Positions 12,563 through 25,272 are shown, numbered from the stretch's first letter. The stretch is 64,000 bases of DNA from Cunninghamia lanceolata (GCA_027924645.1 BSBN01000213.1:33606501-33670500); one strand, 5' to 3'. The notes: generated by a model from the letters alone, not told the origin. Translations and numbers: made by a program.

Positions 12563-14030
12563 CAATAGTCACATAACAACTATGTACCAAGAGAATATTC
12601 TTGAATTTATCTTGTTAAAACACTCACTTTTCATTAAGATGCACTATGAAAAATAAAATAGGACATTGCAACATTTTGCTCTTCAGAAAAAGTTTACATG
12701 CAAAATCTTGACAACTAGAGCTCAAATCTTATGATTACAAGATGATTACAAAATCACATCAAAAAGACATCTATTTCATATTTGACTTTCCTTTTTCTTT
12801 TATGGGTCATTTTAAGGCAATCGATATCTCTCCAAGTGGCCATAAAACCCTCAAAACTATCATAGAACCCTCAAAACAGTCTCAAAGAGTCTTTGGCACC
12901 AAAATTTTAAATTCTTGATGGAGGGAAGGATAATTTGGATGTTAATTTTGAAATCACAACATTAGATCTTTGTTAGGTTAATCCTAGCCATTAGATATTC
13001 TTTAATTATAGGGACATTATGTTATATTTCACCATTACCTTTCACTCCAAAATTAATGGTTTCCTTTGAAAAGAAAACCCTCCATTAGCTATCATAACCC
13101 CAAATCTTTGTTGAAATGAAATTAAACATTATGTGCAATTGTCATTGCTCATATTAAGCACCTACCTCCCTTCTTAGTGGTCCCACATGTGTGATGTATG
13201 TGAATGAGTCATATGGTACCTGTGCTACATGTTTAAAGTTTGAATTTTACTCATATTGTTGGAAAAAGGCCCAAAAAGACCTTTGATTTTTGAGTTTTAT
13301 ACTCTATAACATGCATCTCCTTGATCTTTTCATCTAATCTATGACATGTTGTATTTGCATTTCAATGAGATCAATTCTTGGAAAATGACAATCCAGAGGT
13401 TAAAGAGACAAGTTGACACCTTACCTAAGTTGTCATGTTCTTGAAACCTTGTCACTATAAAGAGGAGATATCTAGAGAGTAATGTCACAAGGACATAACC
13501 AAGGCATGCACTATCATGAGCCATAGGGACTGTAACTTACTACACCATCCAAAACTCCATTTGAACTAGCTACTATCAATAATTCACATTATTGGGGGCT
13601 GTCATGAAGAAAACACCATGCATAGGACTGTCATAGTCAAAGTGGAGAGGATTGTCTAGTCATTGTATGACTGTCATAATAGCTAGTGGGTTAGTTACCA
13701 TGCTTCAACCTAAAATAGGTTAATGAGAACATAGAAATGAAAATCACAATACCATAAGCACACTCCATAAGCTGCCAATATAGTCCCAATATCATGTCAT
13801 CATGATAGTAAGAGAAGAGTTGTTTGGTTTTTCCAAAACCATATCACTTGCATAAGGATTGTCACCAACCATTTGTGTAAGGTCATGAAAGAGTGAGTCA
13901 TTATTGAGCTAATCATAAGAGAAGCATGAAGTCAAAATTCTATCATGGAAACAAGATATAGTTACTTATTATAAGGACAATCCAAATTTGGTGAGGTTAC
14001 GTTTTTATCAACTTCCAAGCAAAATACATC
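12563..14030. other. No gene recognised between TNP2 copy A and element A
   Basis: AT-rich sequence without sustained coding potential. Phrases such as GGACTGTCATAGTCAAAG (about 13624) recur loosely near 17290 and 17680, suggesting an old dispersed repeat on both sides of the tnpA-like exons. Confidence 0.45.
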
Positions 14031-14039
14031 ATTTTGCAC

Positions 14040-14165
14040 TGATTGGTGCTAAATTAGGCACACTTTGCACCGCCTTTGGCACCCCAAACAGATTACATTT
14101 TTGGCCTAAAATTTGGCACTAAAGTCGACGTTAACTGCTCTGACTATAGCGTCGACTACTGGATC
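14040..14165 (+). repeat. Left subterminal repeat region of element A
   Basis: GGTGCTAAATTA followed by GGCAC, GCACC and GGCACT words, then a tract ending AAAATTCCCACCTGC. The same order occurs at 38340-38480 at the left side of element B, so it is an element feature. Subterminal repeats of CACTA elements are binding sites for the TNPA-type protein; that role is inferred here. Confidence 0.6.
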
Positions 14166-16289
14166 AAAATTTGTTTTAAAAATTCCCACCTGCACATACC
14201 CCCCCAAAAAAAACCTTATTAATTTTTGGTGTTCATTTTTTGTTTGGAGATTGAGCGTTTGGGTTGGAGTCCTGCCTGAATTAATATATGAGAAATTCAA
14301 TAATTACAGGAGACAAACGCCGTGCGAAGAGAGGAGAAAAATACCACGGGAAGAGATGAGAAATTCGATTTAGTTTTTGACACCATAGGTAAGGTTACAA
14401 TTACAATAAAAATTTTTTGTTCCCAAATATATATTTGTTTCGATTAAATGGAGAGGATTGTGAAGAAAGGGTTGTAAATATTGTTTTGTTTACAGGCGAA
14501 TCGTTCAAGTCTCATGTGGTTGCAAAGGAGGAGGGTAAAATTGTAGACATTGCATTATTTCCTCTGCATCCAAGAGCAGTGAACGCATTTTTCAAACCCT
14601 AATGGCCAAGTTCGCTTATCATTACCATCAATACCTTTCTCTGAATACAACTTTCTCACTTCCTTCCTAAAAAAGTAGTCGAGTGCTTTAAGACAAGTCG
14701 ATTGTGAGCAAACTAAAATTAGGGCTTTTGAGACGAGGGTGAGAAAACTAAAACAGAGGTTGGTTGAGATAATACGAGGAGATAGGGCTTTTGAGATGAG
14801 GGTAAGAAAACTAAAATTAGGTTGGGAACTATAGATTTCCTCCCAAGGAACCAATTGATTCATAGGAAAACAACTTCATGATTTTCGCTACAAAGTAAAG
14901 GTCAAAAACCTTGAGGAATACAGAAAAACTAGACGAAAACTTTCATACCTGGCAGTGTGTACTTTGTTTGCCTCCACAGACTAAACAAAAATAATTTGCC
15001 CTAGGTCACCTCAAAATGTCAAGCAATAGAAGGAAGAGAGCAAAGGGAGCAGACTCTGACCACAATGAGGTAATTCATTGTCAATTTATAGATTGTAAAT
15101 GTTTCCATTGTTTCTTTGATTTTTAGTTTTTAGTTTTTTATTTGTAAATTTAAAAGAAGAAATTATTTTATAGGAACATGATACTGACAAAGATAAAGAG
15201 GCATTGACTTCCATATTGGGGTAGAGGCAGTGAACAAATTGGATGGTGTGGACTTGACAATGCTTGCCAGATACATAGAAAAATGATCTGGTAAAGCCCC
15301 TAAAACATTACAACCAAATCAACAGTGTCAAAGAGAATCAATTGTTTCCCCAAACAGTCATGGATCCAGCAAAATATCCAGGAGGAAATCAACAATAACC
15401 TCTAAGAATGTGGAACAAGGAACATAGGCTTCTAATGTCCCACCCACTCTTGGGACATAGACTTCTTTGACCACCACGCCATGTTTTGCATCTTGCATTG
15501 GTACCTATGATACCAAGATAGAATACGATGTGGTTTCAGGGGATGTTTGAATGACAGATGCTAGAAAAACATTTGTGAATAGGTTGAAGGAATCATGCCT
15601 TCAATGGTTCAAAGACCATCTACATTTTCCATTCTTAAAGATACCCATGCACCTGCAAAAAGTAGTTATCCAAGACATGGAGACTGAATTTGGCACAGGT
15701 TGGTCTATAAAGAAGATAAAGCTACGAATGTCTCAAAACTGCAAGAGATTTCGGTGCAACCAAACAAAAAAGATAAAAAAACTCCCTCCCGAGAAAAGGC
15801 TCAGAAAAAGGCCAATTGATGTAAGTTTGAAAGTATGGAAAGAGCTTGTAAAAGCATATGAGAAGTCTGATGCACGGAGGAAGTCCGGTGAGGAGAGTAC
15901 ACAGGTATTTGAATTTTCTCAGAAGATTATATCAAATTTATTAAGTGATTTTTAAATCTTATTTATGCATAGTTAAATTGAATTAGTATATGTTTCAGGA
16001 CAAGGCCTCCAAGGCTAGGCTTGACAAACTTCGTGCCACACATCACAGTGGCCAGAAAGGTTTACAGGCCTTGATCTGTACATTTGTAAGTATATTTAAT
16101 AAGTTAAATAATTTTTTTTTTAATTTCGTAGGAAAAAGTAAATGATTGCATATTAATTAGTTTAACTAGTCCATGTGCCATGTTTTAACAGGAGGAGAAA
16201 TATGGCCGGCATCCAAGCCAATTTGAAAAGGAAATGTTACAAAGCAAAAAGTGGACCGATTTTGTAATCTGGATGGAGAATGAGGTATC

Positions 16290-17997
16290 AATAGTTGACT
16301 TTCAATAACTTAGTTGGATATTGTTGTGTTGAGTTGTTTATTGATGCGTAGGATGAGTTCTAAAGTGCTTCTCTGTTGGCCCTAGCGCCCTTAAATGTAA
16401 GATTTCTCTTATATGACAAATGATTACTCTTATATCTTTGGGGACCCTTCTTGGTGCCATTAGGATCATAATGAGTATACTAGTCTTGTGCTTGCTTACA
16501 AAAAGTGGTCGCAATTAACCTAATCTTGTGGTCATTATCCACAACATTTTGTGTGTGCCATGCTATCTCATATGCTTAAGTTTAACGGGGTAATAATGAA
16601 CAAAAAACCCTTGTTTGCCCACCTCCAACTAATGGACTTGTTGGAACCTAAAATTTCCTACCCTTTTTTGCAAAAAATTTAGGTTCTCATGATGAAAAAT
16701 TTGATTGTAGCACTCAGAAATGCACCTGTACAATATACTTCAGTGGCCTACTTTGAAGGGTTATAATTCGAAGCCTATTCATTTTTATGTCAAACCACTT
16801 GGTAGGCATACTTATCTATCATATGTGAGTGTACATGCTTGATTTCAGCTTCCCATGATCAGATTGGACAAGGTTTTGCAGTGCCAAGTTAAAGGGTTCT
16901 GGTGGTACCCACCTAGAGTTAGGGTTTTAAGTCGAGTCTGCAAGCCTATATTTTTATTCCTTTAACCCCCTTAAGGCCTTAAGTTTTCTTGTCCTTTGGT
17001 CTCTTGCACTTTATCTTTTAAAACTGTATTGACTTCTTGTATTAAAGGGTAATTGTCTTGAGGTCTTCTTAGAGGGGTGATATGTGACTAGGGTATGAAG
17101 ACTAGGACTTTGTATGTAATCTTAAGCTCTCCTTTCTGATTTGTTGGAAGCTTTCTTCACTAATACATAAGGACTGTCAAGACTCCTATGATAGTGCATT
17201 AGAGAGGCATTGAAATCACAAAGGAGATAAATGTTATTAGGCCATCACCCAATGGAAGAGGGATTGTCATAAAGAGCATGACAATGTTGCATTGTCATAG
17301 TCACAAAGGGGATAGTCTTTGTGGTGGTAATTAAAGTCACTAAGTTTACATCCACCTTCCTAGGGTTTGCAGAAATGCTTGAAGTTGAATATGCATATTT
17401 TAAAGATCTTGCCATGAGTATTTTCCATGTTTTTATAAATGGAGACCTCCCTAATCCTCATCTCAAGTTTCAAATGCACAATGAAATGATGGAGGACAAT
17501 CATAACTGTCGTAATAGTACATTAGCATTTTTTGTCTCAAGGTGGCCCTTGAGACTGCCAAGGGAATGGATATAGAGTTGGGATTATGGTTTTTGTTTAA
17601 AAGCCTTGTGTCATTGACCTAATATTTATTTGTGGCAAGTATTCCAATAGTCTAAAGATTACAAATTGTTGTCAAGAAAGGACTGTCATAGTTAAGTGTG
17701 GTACAGTGATACAATTTCATCTTGGTTGAGTATTGTATAAATATCAAGCTATTTAGAATGCATGGGGTATTAGGGTGTGGTATCACTATATAGGTAACCA
17801 TCAAGTGATTTCTTCAACCCAATCTTGGCCTATATAGTACCCAATGTGAAGAGCAAGATAGTGTTGTCCAAGAACCTTGTTACGGTCACAAATGAGGGCA
17901 GTCTTAGTTATTGTAACCATAGTTGGAATCCCTTGTTGTTACCATAACATACGTGACCTAAAACCATGACTCTACGAGTATGAGTTGTTTGAAAGAT
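16290..17997. other. Intron sequence, no gene recognised
   Basis: This is the proximal part of the last tnpA-like intron of element A. It has no convincing frame; an 84-codon frame at 17321-17575 resembles nothing I know. Copy B is not similar over this stretch, so it was gained or replaced after the two copies separated. Confidence 0.45.
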
Positions 17998-19366
17998 AAA
18001 TTCCACAACCTTTGCCACCATCCTCCCTGCCTGTGTCAAAATGGGAGTTTTGGAATAGGGTATGGACATCCATCAATACATAAAGTATAGAGGAATTTTG
18101 TTAGATGTTGTAGTTGCAACTACCCTGTTAGACATGTATGCAAAATGTGCAAGCATTGACAAGACACGTGAACTGTTTGACAGAATGCCTCAAAGAAATG
18201 TGGTCTCATGGATTGCAATGACCACAAGATATGCACAAAATGGATTTGTTGAAAAGGCTTCAAAAATTTTAAAGCAAATGCAATTGGCTAGTGTAAAGCC
18301 AAATTCCACAACCTTTGCCAACATCCTCCCTACCTGTGTCAAAATAGGAGCTTTGGAATAGGGTATGGACATCCATCAATACATAAAGGATAGAGGAATT
18401 TTGTCAGATGTTGTAGTTGCAACTGCCTTGTTAGACATGTATGCAAAATGTGGAAGCATAGACAAGGCACGTGAACTGTTTGACATAATGCCTCAAAGAA
18501 ATGTGGTCTCATGGACTGCAATGACTGTAGGATATGCACAAAATGGATTTGTTGAAAAGGCTTCAAAAATTTTAAAGCAAATGTAATTAGCTGGTGTAAA
18601 GCCAAATTCCACAACCTTTGCCACCATCCTCCCTGCCTGTGTCAAAATGGGAGCTTTGGAATAGGGTATGTACATCCATCAATACATAAAGGATAGATGA
18701 ATTTTGTCAAATGTAGTTGTAACTGCCTTGTTAGAAATGTATGCAAAATGTGGAAGCATAGACAAGGCACGTGAACTGTTTGACAGAATGCCTCAAAGAA
18801 ATGTGGTCTCATGGACTGCAATGACTGCAGGATATGCACAAAATGGATTTGTTGAAAAGGCTTAGAAATTTTAAAGCAAATGCAATTGGCTGGTGTAAAG
18901 CCAAATTCCATAACATTTGCCAACATCCTCCCTACCTGTGTCAAAATGGGAGCTTTGGAATAGGGTATGGACATCCATCAATACATAAAGCATAGATGAA
19001 TTTTTTCAGATGTTGTAGTTGCAACTGCTTTGTTAGACATGTATGCAAAATTTGGAAACATAGAAAAGACACGTGAACTGTTTGACAGAATGCCTCAAAG
19101 AAATGTGGTCTTATGGACTACAATGACTGTAGGATATGCACAAAATGGATTTGTTGAAAAGGCTTTAGAAATTTTAAAGTAAATGCAATTGATTGGTGTA
19201 AAGGCAAACTCCACAACCTTTGCCAGCATCCTCCCTGCCTGTGTCAAAATGGGAGCTTTGGAATAGGGTATGGACATCCATTAATACATAAAGGATAGAG
19301 GAATTTTGTCAGATGTTGTAGTTGCAACTATCCTATTAGACATGTATGTAAAATGTGGAAGCATAG
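17998..19366 (+). pseudogene. Tandem array of a PPR PLS triplet, amplified and broken
   Basis: A partial unit (17998-18061) is followed by units starting at 18062, 18365, 18668, 18967 and 19270. The spacing is 303 bp except for one 299-bp unit. One unit is 101 codons, the sum of P, L and S pentatricopeptide motifs (35+35+31), with [20 protein letters not shown], then [20 protein letters not shown] and GVKPNSTTFATILPACVKMG. Intact PLS proteins bind organellar RNA. Every unit ends in a TAG directly after GALE, where Gln is usual, and unit 3 lost nucleotides. The fifth unit stops at 19366, where a large insertion begins; its remainder is at 27351. Confidence 0.88.
19362..19366 (+). repeat. Left target-site duplication CATAG
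   Basis: CATAG lies directly before TGTCATGCC and recurs at 27346-27350 after the insertion. Both copies correspond to the single CATAG in the PPR unit (GCATAGACAAGG in neighbouring units), so the empty site is known from paralogous units. Confidence 0.9.
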
Positions 19367-19444
19367 TGTCATGCCTACATTTCCCATGCGGTGACGACAC
19401 ACAACACACGTGTCATGTCCACATTTACCATGTGGTCATGACAC
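19366..19444. repeat. Two tandem 35-bp hairpin units at the insertion start
   Basis: Positions 19410-19444 form a hairpin: GTGTCATG pairs with CATGACAC, and after a T/T mismatch CCACAT pairs with ATGTGG around a 5-nt loop. A diverged copy of the same 35-bp unit occupies 19366-19400, including the element's first bases. Confidence 0.75.
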
Positions 19445-20770
19445 GAGTTACGAAAAACTTTTCTACCTATCCCTAGGAACCCCCTCGCATGTGTCTGCGT
19501 GCTCAGTGGCAATACGCATAAGGCGTAAACATGTCAACAAAATTTAGGGAGGTGCATTGTCCCATGCAGTCCCCTACGTGATGATAGCCGTCTAGGGGTA
19601 TGTGACACGAAGTGTTTTACTTTTAGGGTTAGAACGATTTTAATCCTAACCCTAAGTTTCCTAGGTGAGAAGGGGATTTCGTTAGATTCGAAACCTAACC
19701 CTAACTCAGATAAAAAATGAAATCAAAATAGTGATAAGAATAATGGAATGATGGACGCATGATAAAGTGGAATGGTAAAATAAAAGTTAATAAAAATATT
19801 GTAAAATTAAAACCCTAGAAATCTAGGAAAAATTTGACAGCATAACGCGTTTTCAATAAATCAATTAAAAATTTTAAAATAAAACACCAATAAGAAATTA
19901 AACAAAATTTAAAAAAAATAATAATTAAACTTAAGGACAAATTACAATTCAAATACTCCACCAAGTCCAAATAACTCGACTAGCAATAAAATATTAAAAC
20001 TCGAATTTAAATCATAAAATAACTAAGTTATGCCAAAATAATTTTCCAAGGAAATTGAATCCGTTAATAAATATAATTTCAGCATTATATTTATTAATTA
20101 ACTCGAATTAATAGAGAAGGGAAAGATTAAAATTGCTCCTTCCCATAAAATAATAATTTAACCGATTAAAATAAAATTCAAATAAAAGACCTCCCATCAA
20201 GACCATTTATCCCATTCCCCTTTAATTAAAACTGCAAGAAGGGATGGAAATCCCACCTCAAATAAAATTATAAAACAATATATTAAGACTCCAAAATAAA
20301 TTAAAAGAACACTAAAGAGATTCACAAAAGTAAAAAGGAATTCAAGGGGAAGGAAAATTCCATATTGGAGGGAATTCTTGTTTCCCGTGCAATTGGAATG
20401 AAAATAAGAGATTAACTAATTTAAAAAGAAAAATAATTTCCTCACAACTCTCACAACCCTAACAATATTCTAATATTTTCTTATTGATGCCCTAATGTTA
20501 TTTTATAGTTTCCTTAAGGAAACCCTAACCTTTCTTTCTCTCATTTTGTTTCCTCTTCTTCTTTTCTTTCATTTTGGTTTGCCTCCATTAGCTTTCCTTG
20601 TTTTGTTTTGTAGGTTTGGACTCCATGGTAGTAATGGAAGGCTACCACAGAGGTAAAAATTTGCCCTTTAAGAATAAGTTTATATACCCATGATCTCATT
20701 TTTTTAAAGATACAAATCTATTTATGAAAACAAAAATAAATATTATGTATATACTGTTTTGGACGCACAA
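19445..20770. other. Non-coding body of the insertion
   Basis: AT-rich and without sustained frames. It contains CCTAACCCTAA-type words at about 19645-19660 and 19690-19703, and a pyrimidine-rich tract near 20531-20575. I see no gene. Confidence 0.5.
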
Positions 20771-20773
20771 AGA

Positions 20774-20804
<31 letters not shown>
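20774..20804. repeat. (TG)n(TA)n microsatellite
   Basis: A run of TG dinucleotides (20774-20790) passes straight into AT dinucleotides (20791-20804). Confidence 0.9.
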
Positions 20805-20913
20805 GCATTTAGTGATTTACAGGTTTAAAAGAGTGAAAGGGGCCAAACGACGGCCATGGCGGAGGGCGCAGGTTTTATGGAAGGCAGCGGTACTGCTTAT
20901 TTTAAAAGTTAAT

Positions 20914-21005
20914 GGTGGGGAGGGGGTCGAAACCCCCACCCACACCCTTGGGTGTGGGGAGGGGGTCGAGGGTGTGGGTGGGGGTTTCGTCCCCCTCCCC
21001 ACACC
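20914..21005. repeat. GC-rich inverted repeat with G-runs
   Basis: The left arm 20914-20947 and right arm 20970-21005 are almost perfect reverse complements and contain runs of four to five G or C. The 22-bp spacer contains GGGTGTGGGG. A smaller inverted repeat (CCCACACCC/GGGTGTGGG) joins the left arm and spacer. The block can form a long hairpin, and single strands have G-quadruplex potential. Open frames across it are by-products. Confidence 0.85.
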
Positions 21006-21189
21006 CTTACTGGTATCAACGGCGGCGGTGGGACTGTGGTGGGTGCCAACGCCCACCACAACCCATCCTTACTCTAAAAAAAACTTTGATTTAAACATTT
21101 TTCTGCAGAAAATACAGTCTGCCACAGTCTGCTTCTTTGTATATTATTCTATATTTTGTTTGTTGCATTTTAAATGTATATTGACTGTT

Positions 21190-21490
21190 AAATATATATA
21201 TAAATATGTATATATATCTATATCTATATCTATATCTATATATATATTTGTGTGTGTGTATATATATACACTGATTTATATATGCAGTCAATTCTAACAT
21301 CACAGTATATGTATATTTTCTATTATTGTATATATATATGTATATGCACTTATATATATATATAAGTGTATATATATATTATAATATATACAACAAAAAT
21401 AAAACTTCTGTGTTTTCCTATAATTTTTGCATATACACAGTAATTAATGAAAAGAAAAAGAACAACAAGCTAGATTTAAAAAAAAAAGTG

Positions 21491-21521
<31 letters not shown>

Positions 21522-21530
21522 ATATACACA
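21190..21530. repeat. TA-rich microsatellite cluster
   Basis: TATA and TATATC runs at 21190-21271 (with a TG run inside), TA runs at 21331-21386 and at 21489-21527. Frames of Tyr, Ile and Ser codons across this stretch are by-products of the simple repeats. Confidence 0.85.
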
Positions 21531-21539
21531 TTGAACTAA

Positions 21540-22430
21540 TTTTCTCAAAACAATGGTTTAAATAATAGAAATACTAACTTTCAGATTTGTGACATAAAAT
21601 AAAATAGTAGCATTTCCCTTTTTTTTTTAAAAGCATAAATATACATAGATACTTTTTTTTTGGAAAGAGCCTATAAGGTAGAATATGCACTTTCATTTAA
21701 AATTTCCAATAGCGTAACTTCATAAACAAGAACTAATAATATGAAACTTTCAATGAAACAAAACATAAAACTAATTTAAAATTTCTCTTCCTTTCTCTTG
21801 TATGCAATAAAATTTATTCCACAACTGATGTGTATTTTCTTTCTTGTAAAGGACAATGACAACAAATATATATAATTTGACATGCATTTCTCAAAACACA
21901 CCAACTCCACAACTTAGAGAATAAACAACTTGTTAATTAAAAACATAAAGACTGTTTACATTGCAAACACTTATAACAACCAACACCATGGGTAGAATAA
22001 CTTGACAAAATTTACAATAGGGCCACAAGGGCCATGGCTCAAATAGCCAACAACATACTACTAAAGCAACACAAAAATGGACTTCTCCAAAGCTCCATTT
22101 CTTCATAAGTACTGCAATAAATACACAACAAAAAAGGAAACCCAGCCACTTCAAAATGCCCTCCTCCCTACCGTAGACCCGTAAGTGGGTCACCCCCGAG
22201 CTAGGGAGGTAGGGATTCACACAGTTGCAAACACACCACAATAAATATCAAAGCAACAACAACACAAAAATTAACCCCAAGGATAAACACATAACACAAC
22301 TCATGAGAATGAGTTTGATGGGGGTAGGGAATGGACCCCTCTACTCAAAGGCCACACCAAAAATACCAAAACACCAAGTCTCATGGCCTCAAGCCAAAAC
22401 CTCCAAAACCTCCAAAACCACAACTCTTCA
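21540..22430. other. Non-coding body of the insertion left of the nested Copia element
   Basis: No convincing gene. Short frames at 21933-22241 (minus) and 22225-22494 (plus) have no recognisable motif, and the second runs into the Copia LTR. Confidence 0.45.
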
Positions 22431-22435
22431 AATAC
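22431..22435 (+). repeat. Left target-site duplication AATAC
   Basis: AATAC immediately before the 5' LTR is repeated exactly at 25699-25703 after the 3' LTR. Confidence 0.93.
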
Positions 22436-22859
22436 TGTTTGGTGTGGAGCCTGATCAGTCTCCAAGTGGGAGATTGTTGGTAGGTGGCGACTGATCAGGA
22501 AAGTACTTAACAAATTTTTTTTAGGGCCGACATAAAAAAATCCTATTTTTTATGACTGACATAAGAAAACCCTAATTTTTGTAACCAACAAAAAGGCTTG
22601 ATAAAAGCGGCTAAGGGTTAGGGTTTTGATATATTGTATTGTAGCATTTGCAGCGGTATTGAGTTGTAGGGATTGTTGATTGTAATCAGTTTGATTTATT
22701 GGATAATAATATTGGACTCTCTGTTTGGTGGATGTAGCCTAGGTTTGGGTGAACCACGTTAAAACTTGTCTCTCGTTGTTATTATTTCTGTGTATTTCCA
22801 TTCCTCTGTTTAATCTTTATTTGCATTTAATTGATATCTTCTACCGACTAGCCCTAACA
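22436..22859 (+). repeat. 5' LTR of the compact Copia element
   Basis: 424 bp, starting TGTTTGGTGTGGAGC and ending CCCTAACA. It includes a second copy of the tract TCTCCAAGTGGGAGATTGTT (from 22460), which elsewhere precedes the 3' LTR, so a false LTR start at 22475 is easily called. The target duplication fixes the true start. Confidence 0.93.
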
Positions 22860-22861
22860 AG

Positions 22862-22876
22862 TGGTATCAGAGTGGG
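22862..22876 (+). promoter_or_regulatory. Primer-binding site, initiator-tRNA-Met type
   Basis: TGGTATCAGAGTGGG starts 3 bases after the 5' LTR. TGGTATCAGAG is the standard Copia site complementary to the 3' end of plant initiator tRNA-Met. Confidence 0.92.
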
Positions 22877-22925
22877 TTGTGTTTGATTATCGTTTGCAGG
22901 AAGGTCTCACGGTTGAGTGGGAGCA

Positions 22926-25174
22926 ATGGTGGATGAGGGTAAATTGAAGGTTGATAAATTCAATGGGCAGAACTATCAGTTATGGAAGATGTAGATGGAG
23001 GATTACCTCTATCAAAAGGATTTATGGATGCCATTGGAAGGAGTAGCCAAGAAAATGGCAACAATGTCTGATGAGGATTAGAATCTTCTTGACAGAAAGG
23101 CACTGGGAACCATTCGGTTGTGTCTGGCACCATCGGTGGCATTCAATATAACAGAAGTGAAGACAACAGATGGTCTGATGAAAGCTTTGGCTAAATTGTA
23201 TGAAAAACCCTTAGCCTCAAAGAAGGTATTTCTCATGAAGCATTTGCACATGTAGATTTTAAAAATAGAACCAAGTTGGATGCAAAATAAAAAAAGTGTA
23301 CCTTTGTTGAATATGGCATTGATGAATTTGGTTATAGGCTTTGGGATTTTGAAAATCAGAAAATTGTGAGAAGCAGGGATGTCATATTCAATGAGAAGAT
23401 GTTGTACAAAGATCAGTTGCAGCAGCATGAGAAGAAAACAAAAGATTATGTGGTGCTGGATGATACTCCAAATAGTGATGTTCCAGTGGTTCCTCATGCT
23501 CCGCAACAGCAACCAGAAATACCACAAACTCCAGTGAATGTTAGACGGTCAACAAGGCTAAGTAGACCTCCTGAAAGGTTTTCTCCCTCTTTGTATTCTA
23601 TTTTGTTAACAGATGCTGGTGAACCAGAAGGGTATGATGAAGCTATGTAGGTGGATACACAGGTTCAGTGGGAGCTTGCAATGAACGAAGAAATGGACTC
23701 CTTGCTGAAAAATCAGACTTGGGAATTATGTAAGTTACCTGCAGGAAAAAAGGCTTTACCAAACAAATGGGTTTACAAGCTGAAAGAGGAAGATGGATGT
23801 AAGAAAAGATTTAAGGCCAAGTTAGTTGTAAAAGGATTTGCATAGAAACAGGGCATTGATTTTGATGAGATATTTTCTCCGGTTGTCAAGATGACTTCTA
23901 TTTGTACTGTTTTAAGTATTGTGGCTGTTGAAGATTTGCATTTGGAACAGCTAGATGTGAAAACTACCTTTCTCCATGGTGATTTGGAGGAGGAGATATA
24001 CATGGCACAACCACAGGGATTTGAGGTCAAAGGTAAGGAGAAACAAGTGTGCAGATTGAAGAAGAGTTTGTATGGCCTGAAACAAGCACCTTGGCAATGG
24101 TATTTGAAATTTGATAGTTTTATGGCTGAGCAAGGCTACAATAGGTGTAATTCTGACCATTGTGTTTATTTTAAGAGGTTGGATAATGACAGCTACATTA
24201 TTTTATGTTTATATGTTGATGACATGCTTGTAGCTGGGTCTAACATGGATCACATCAGAGAGTTAAAACATCAGTTAGCACAGTCATTTGATATGAAGGA
24301 TTTGGGGGCAGCAAAACAAATCCTTGGTATGAAAATTTGTAGAGATAGGAAGAATAGAAAATTGACTCTATCTCAGGCTGCTTATGTTGAAAAGGTGTTG
24401 TAGAGATTCCATATGGAGAATGCAAAAGCTGTCAGCACACCTTTGCCTAGTCATTTGAAATTGACTAAGGAGATGTGTCCAAAGACACAAGAGGAGGAAG
24501 AAAACATGTCCAAGGTACCATATGCTTCAGCTGTAGGAAGTTTAATGTATGCCATGGTATGCACGAGACCGGATATTGCACATGCTGTCGGAGTCGTTAG
24601 CAGGTATATGAGTCATCCCAGATTTGAGCATTGGAATGCGGTAAAATAGATTCTCAGATATTTGAGAGGTACATCTGATAAACACTTATGTTTTGGGGGC
24701 TCTAATACTAATTTAGTAGCTTATGTAGACTCAGATTTGGCAGGGGATATCGATACTAGGCAGAGTACTACACATTATGTCTTTACTGTAGGTGGAACAT
24801 CGGTGAGTTGGATTTCCAGGTTGCAAAAGGTGGTTGCTTTATCCACCACAGAGGCAGAATATGTAGCTGCAATAGAGGCAAGCAAGGAGATGATATGGCT
24901 GCAATCTTTCATGGAATAATTTGGTAAACAACAGGCTAACAATTCTTTGTATATAGACAGTCAGAGTGCCATACATCTTGCAAAGAATTCTGCCTTGCAT
25001 TCAAAGACCAAACACATATAGTTGAGGTATCACTTTATTTGGTCAGTGTTGGATAATGGACAGTTAAGGCTAGAAAAGATACATACAGATGAAAATCTAG
25101 AGGATATGTTTACAAAGGCAGTGACAAAGGAGAACCTGAGCTCCTCTTCAGCTTTGATTGGTCTTCTAGACTAA
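22926..25174 (+). pseudogene. Copia gag-pol with gag/integrase fusion deletion
   Basis: Starts MVDEGKLKVDKFNGQNYQLW, a Copia gag N terminus. At about 23235-23245 the gag sequence (KVFLMK) changes directly to the segment after the integrase core, in another frame (HVDFKNRTKLDAK, then FGYRLWDFENQK). Most of gag, the zinc knuckle, protease and integrase core are therefore missing. RT follows: NKWVYKLK near 23763, KSLYGLKQAPWQW near 24063, and YVDD at about 24211-24222. RNase H includes YVDSDLAGD (about 24722) and LSTTEAEYVA (about 24839). Stops are at 22992, 23079, 23648, 23843, 24401, 24647, 24917 and 25019; seven of the eight are TAG, most where Gln or Trp is expected. Not functional. Confidence 0.93.
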
Positions 25175-25256
25175 AAACAATAAAAACAGAACAATAGAGT
25201 CCAGGGTGCTTATTTCCAGTGGGAGCTGCATGCACAGCGGTGTCATCTAGGCTTAG

Positions 25257-25272
25257 TCTCCAAGTGGGAGAT
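25257..25272 (+). promoter_or_regulatory. Polypurine tract of the compact Copia element
   Basis: TCTCCAAGTGGGAGAT ends at the 3' LTR border; the AAGTGGGAGA core is the plus-strand primer. The same tract recurs about 38 bp inside each LTR. Confidence 0.8.

Noticed and set aside
18190..19277. Repeated minus-strand frames opposite the PPR array
   Set aside because: Antisense shadows of the PPR units; they repeat with the same 303-bp period.
20773..21565. Frames of 174 and 79 codons with Tyr/Ile runs
   Set aside because: They cross TG/TA microsatellites and a GC-rich inverted repeat; no domain and biased simple-repeat composition.
22475..22859. Shorter LTR starting at TGTTGG (22475 and 25312)
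   Set aside because: The perfect AATAC target duplication only fits the start at 22436; the shorter border follows an internal copy of the polypurine tract.
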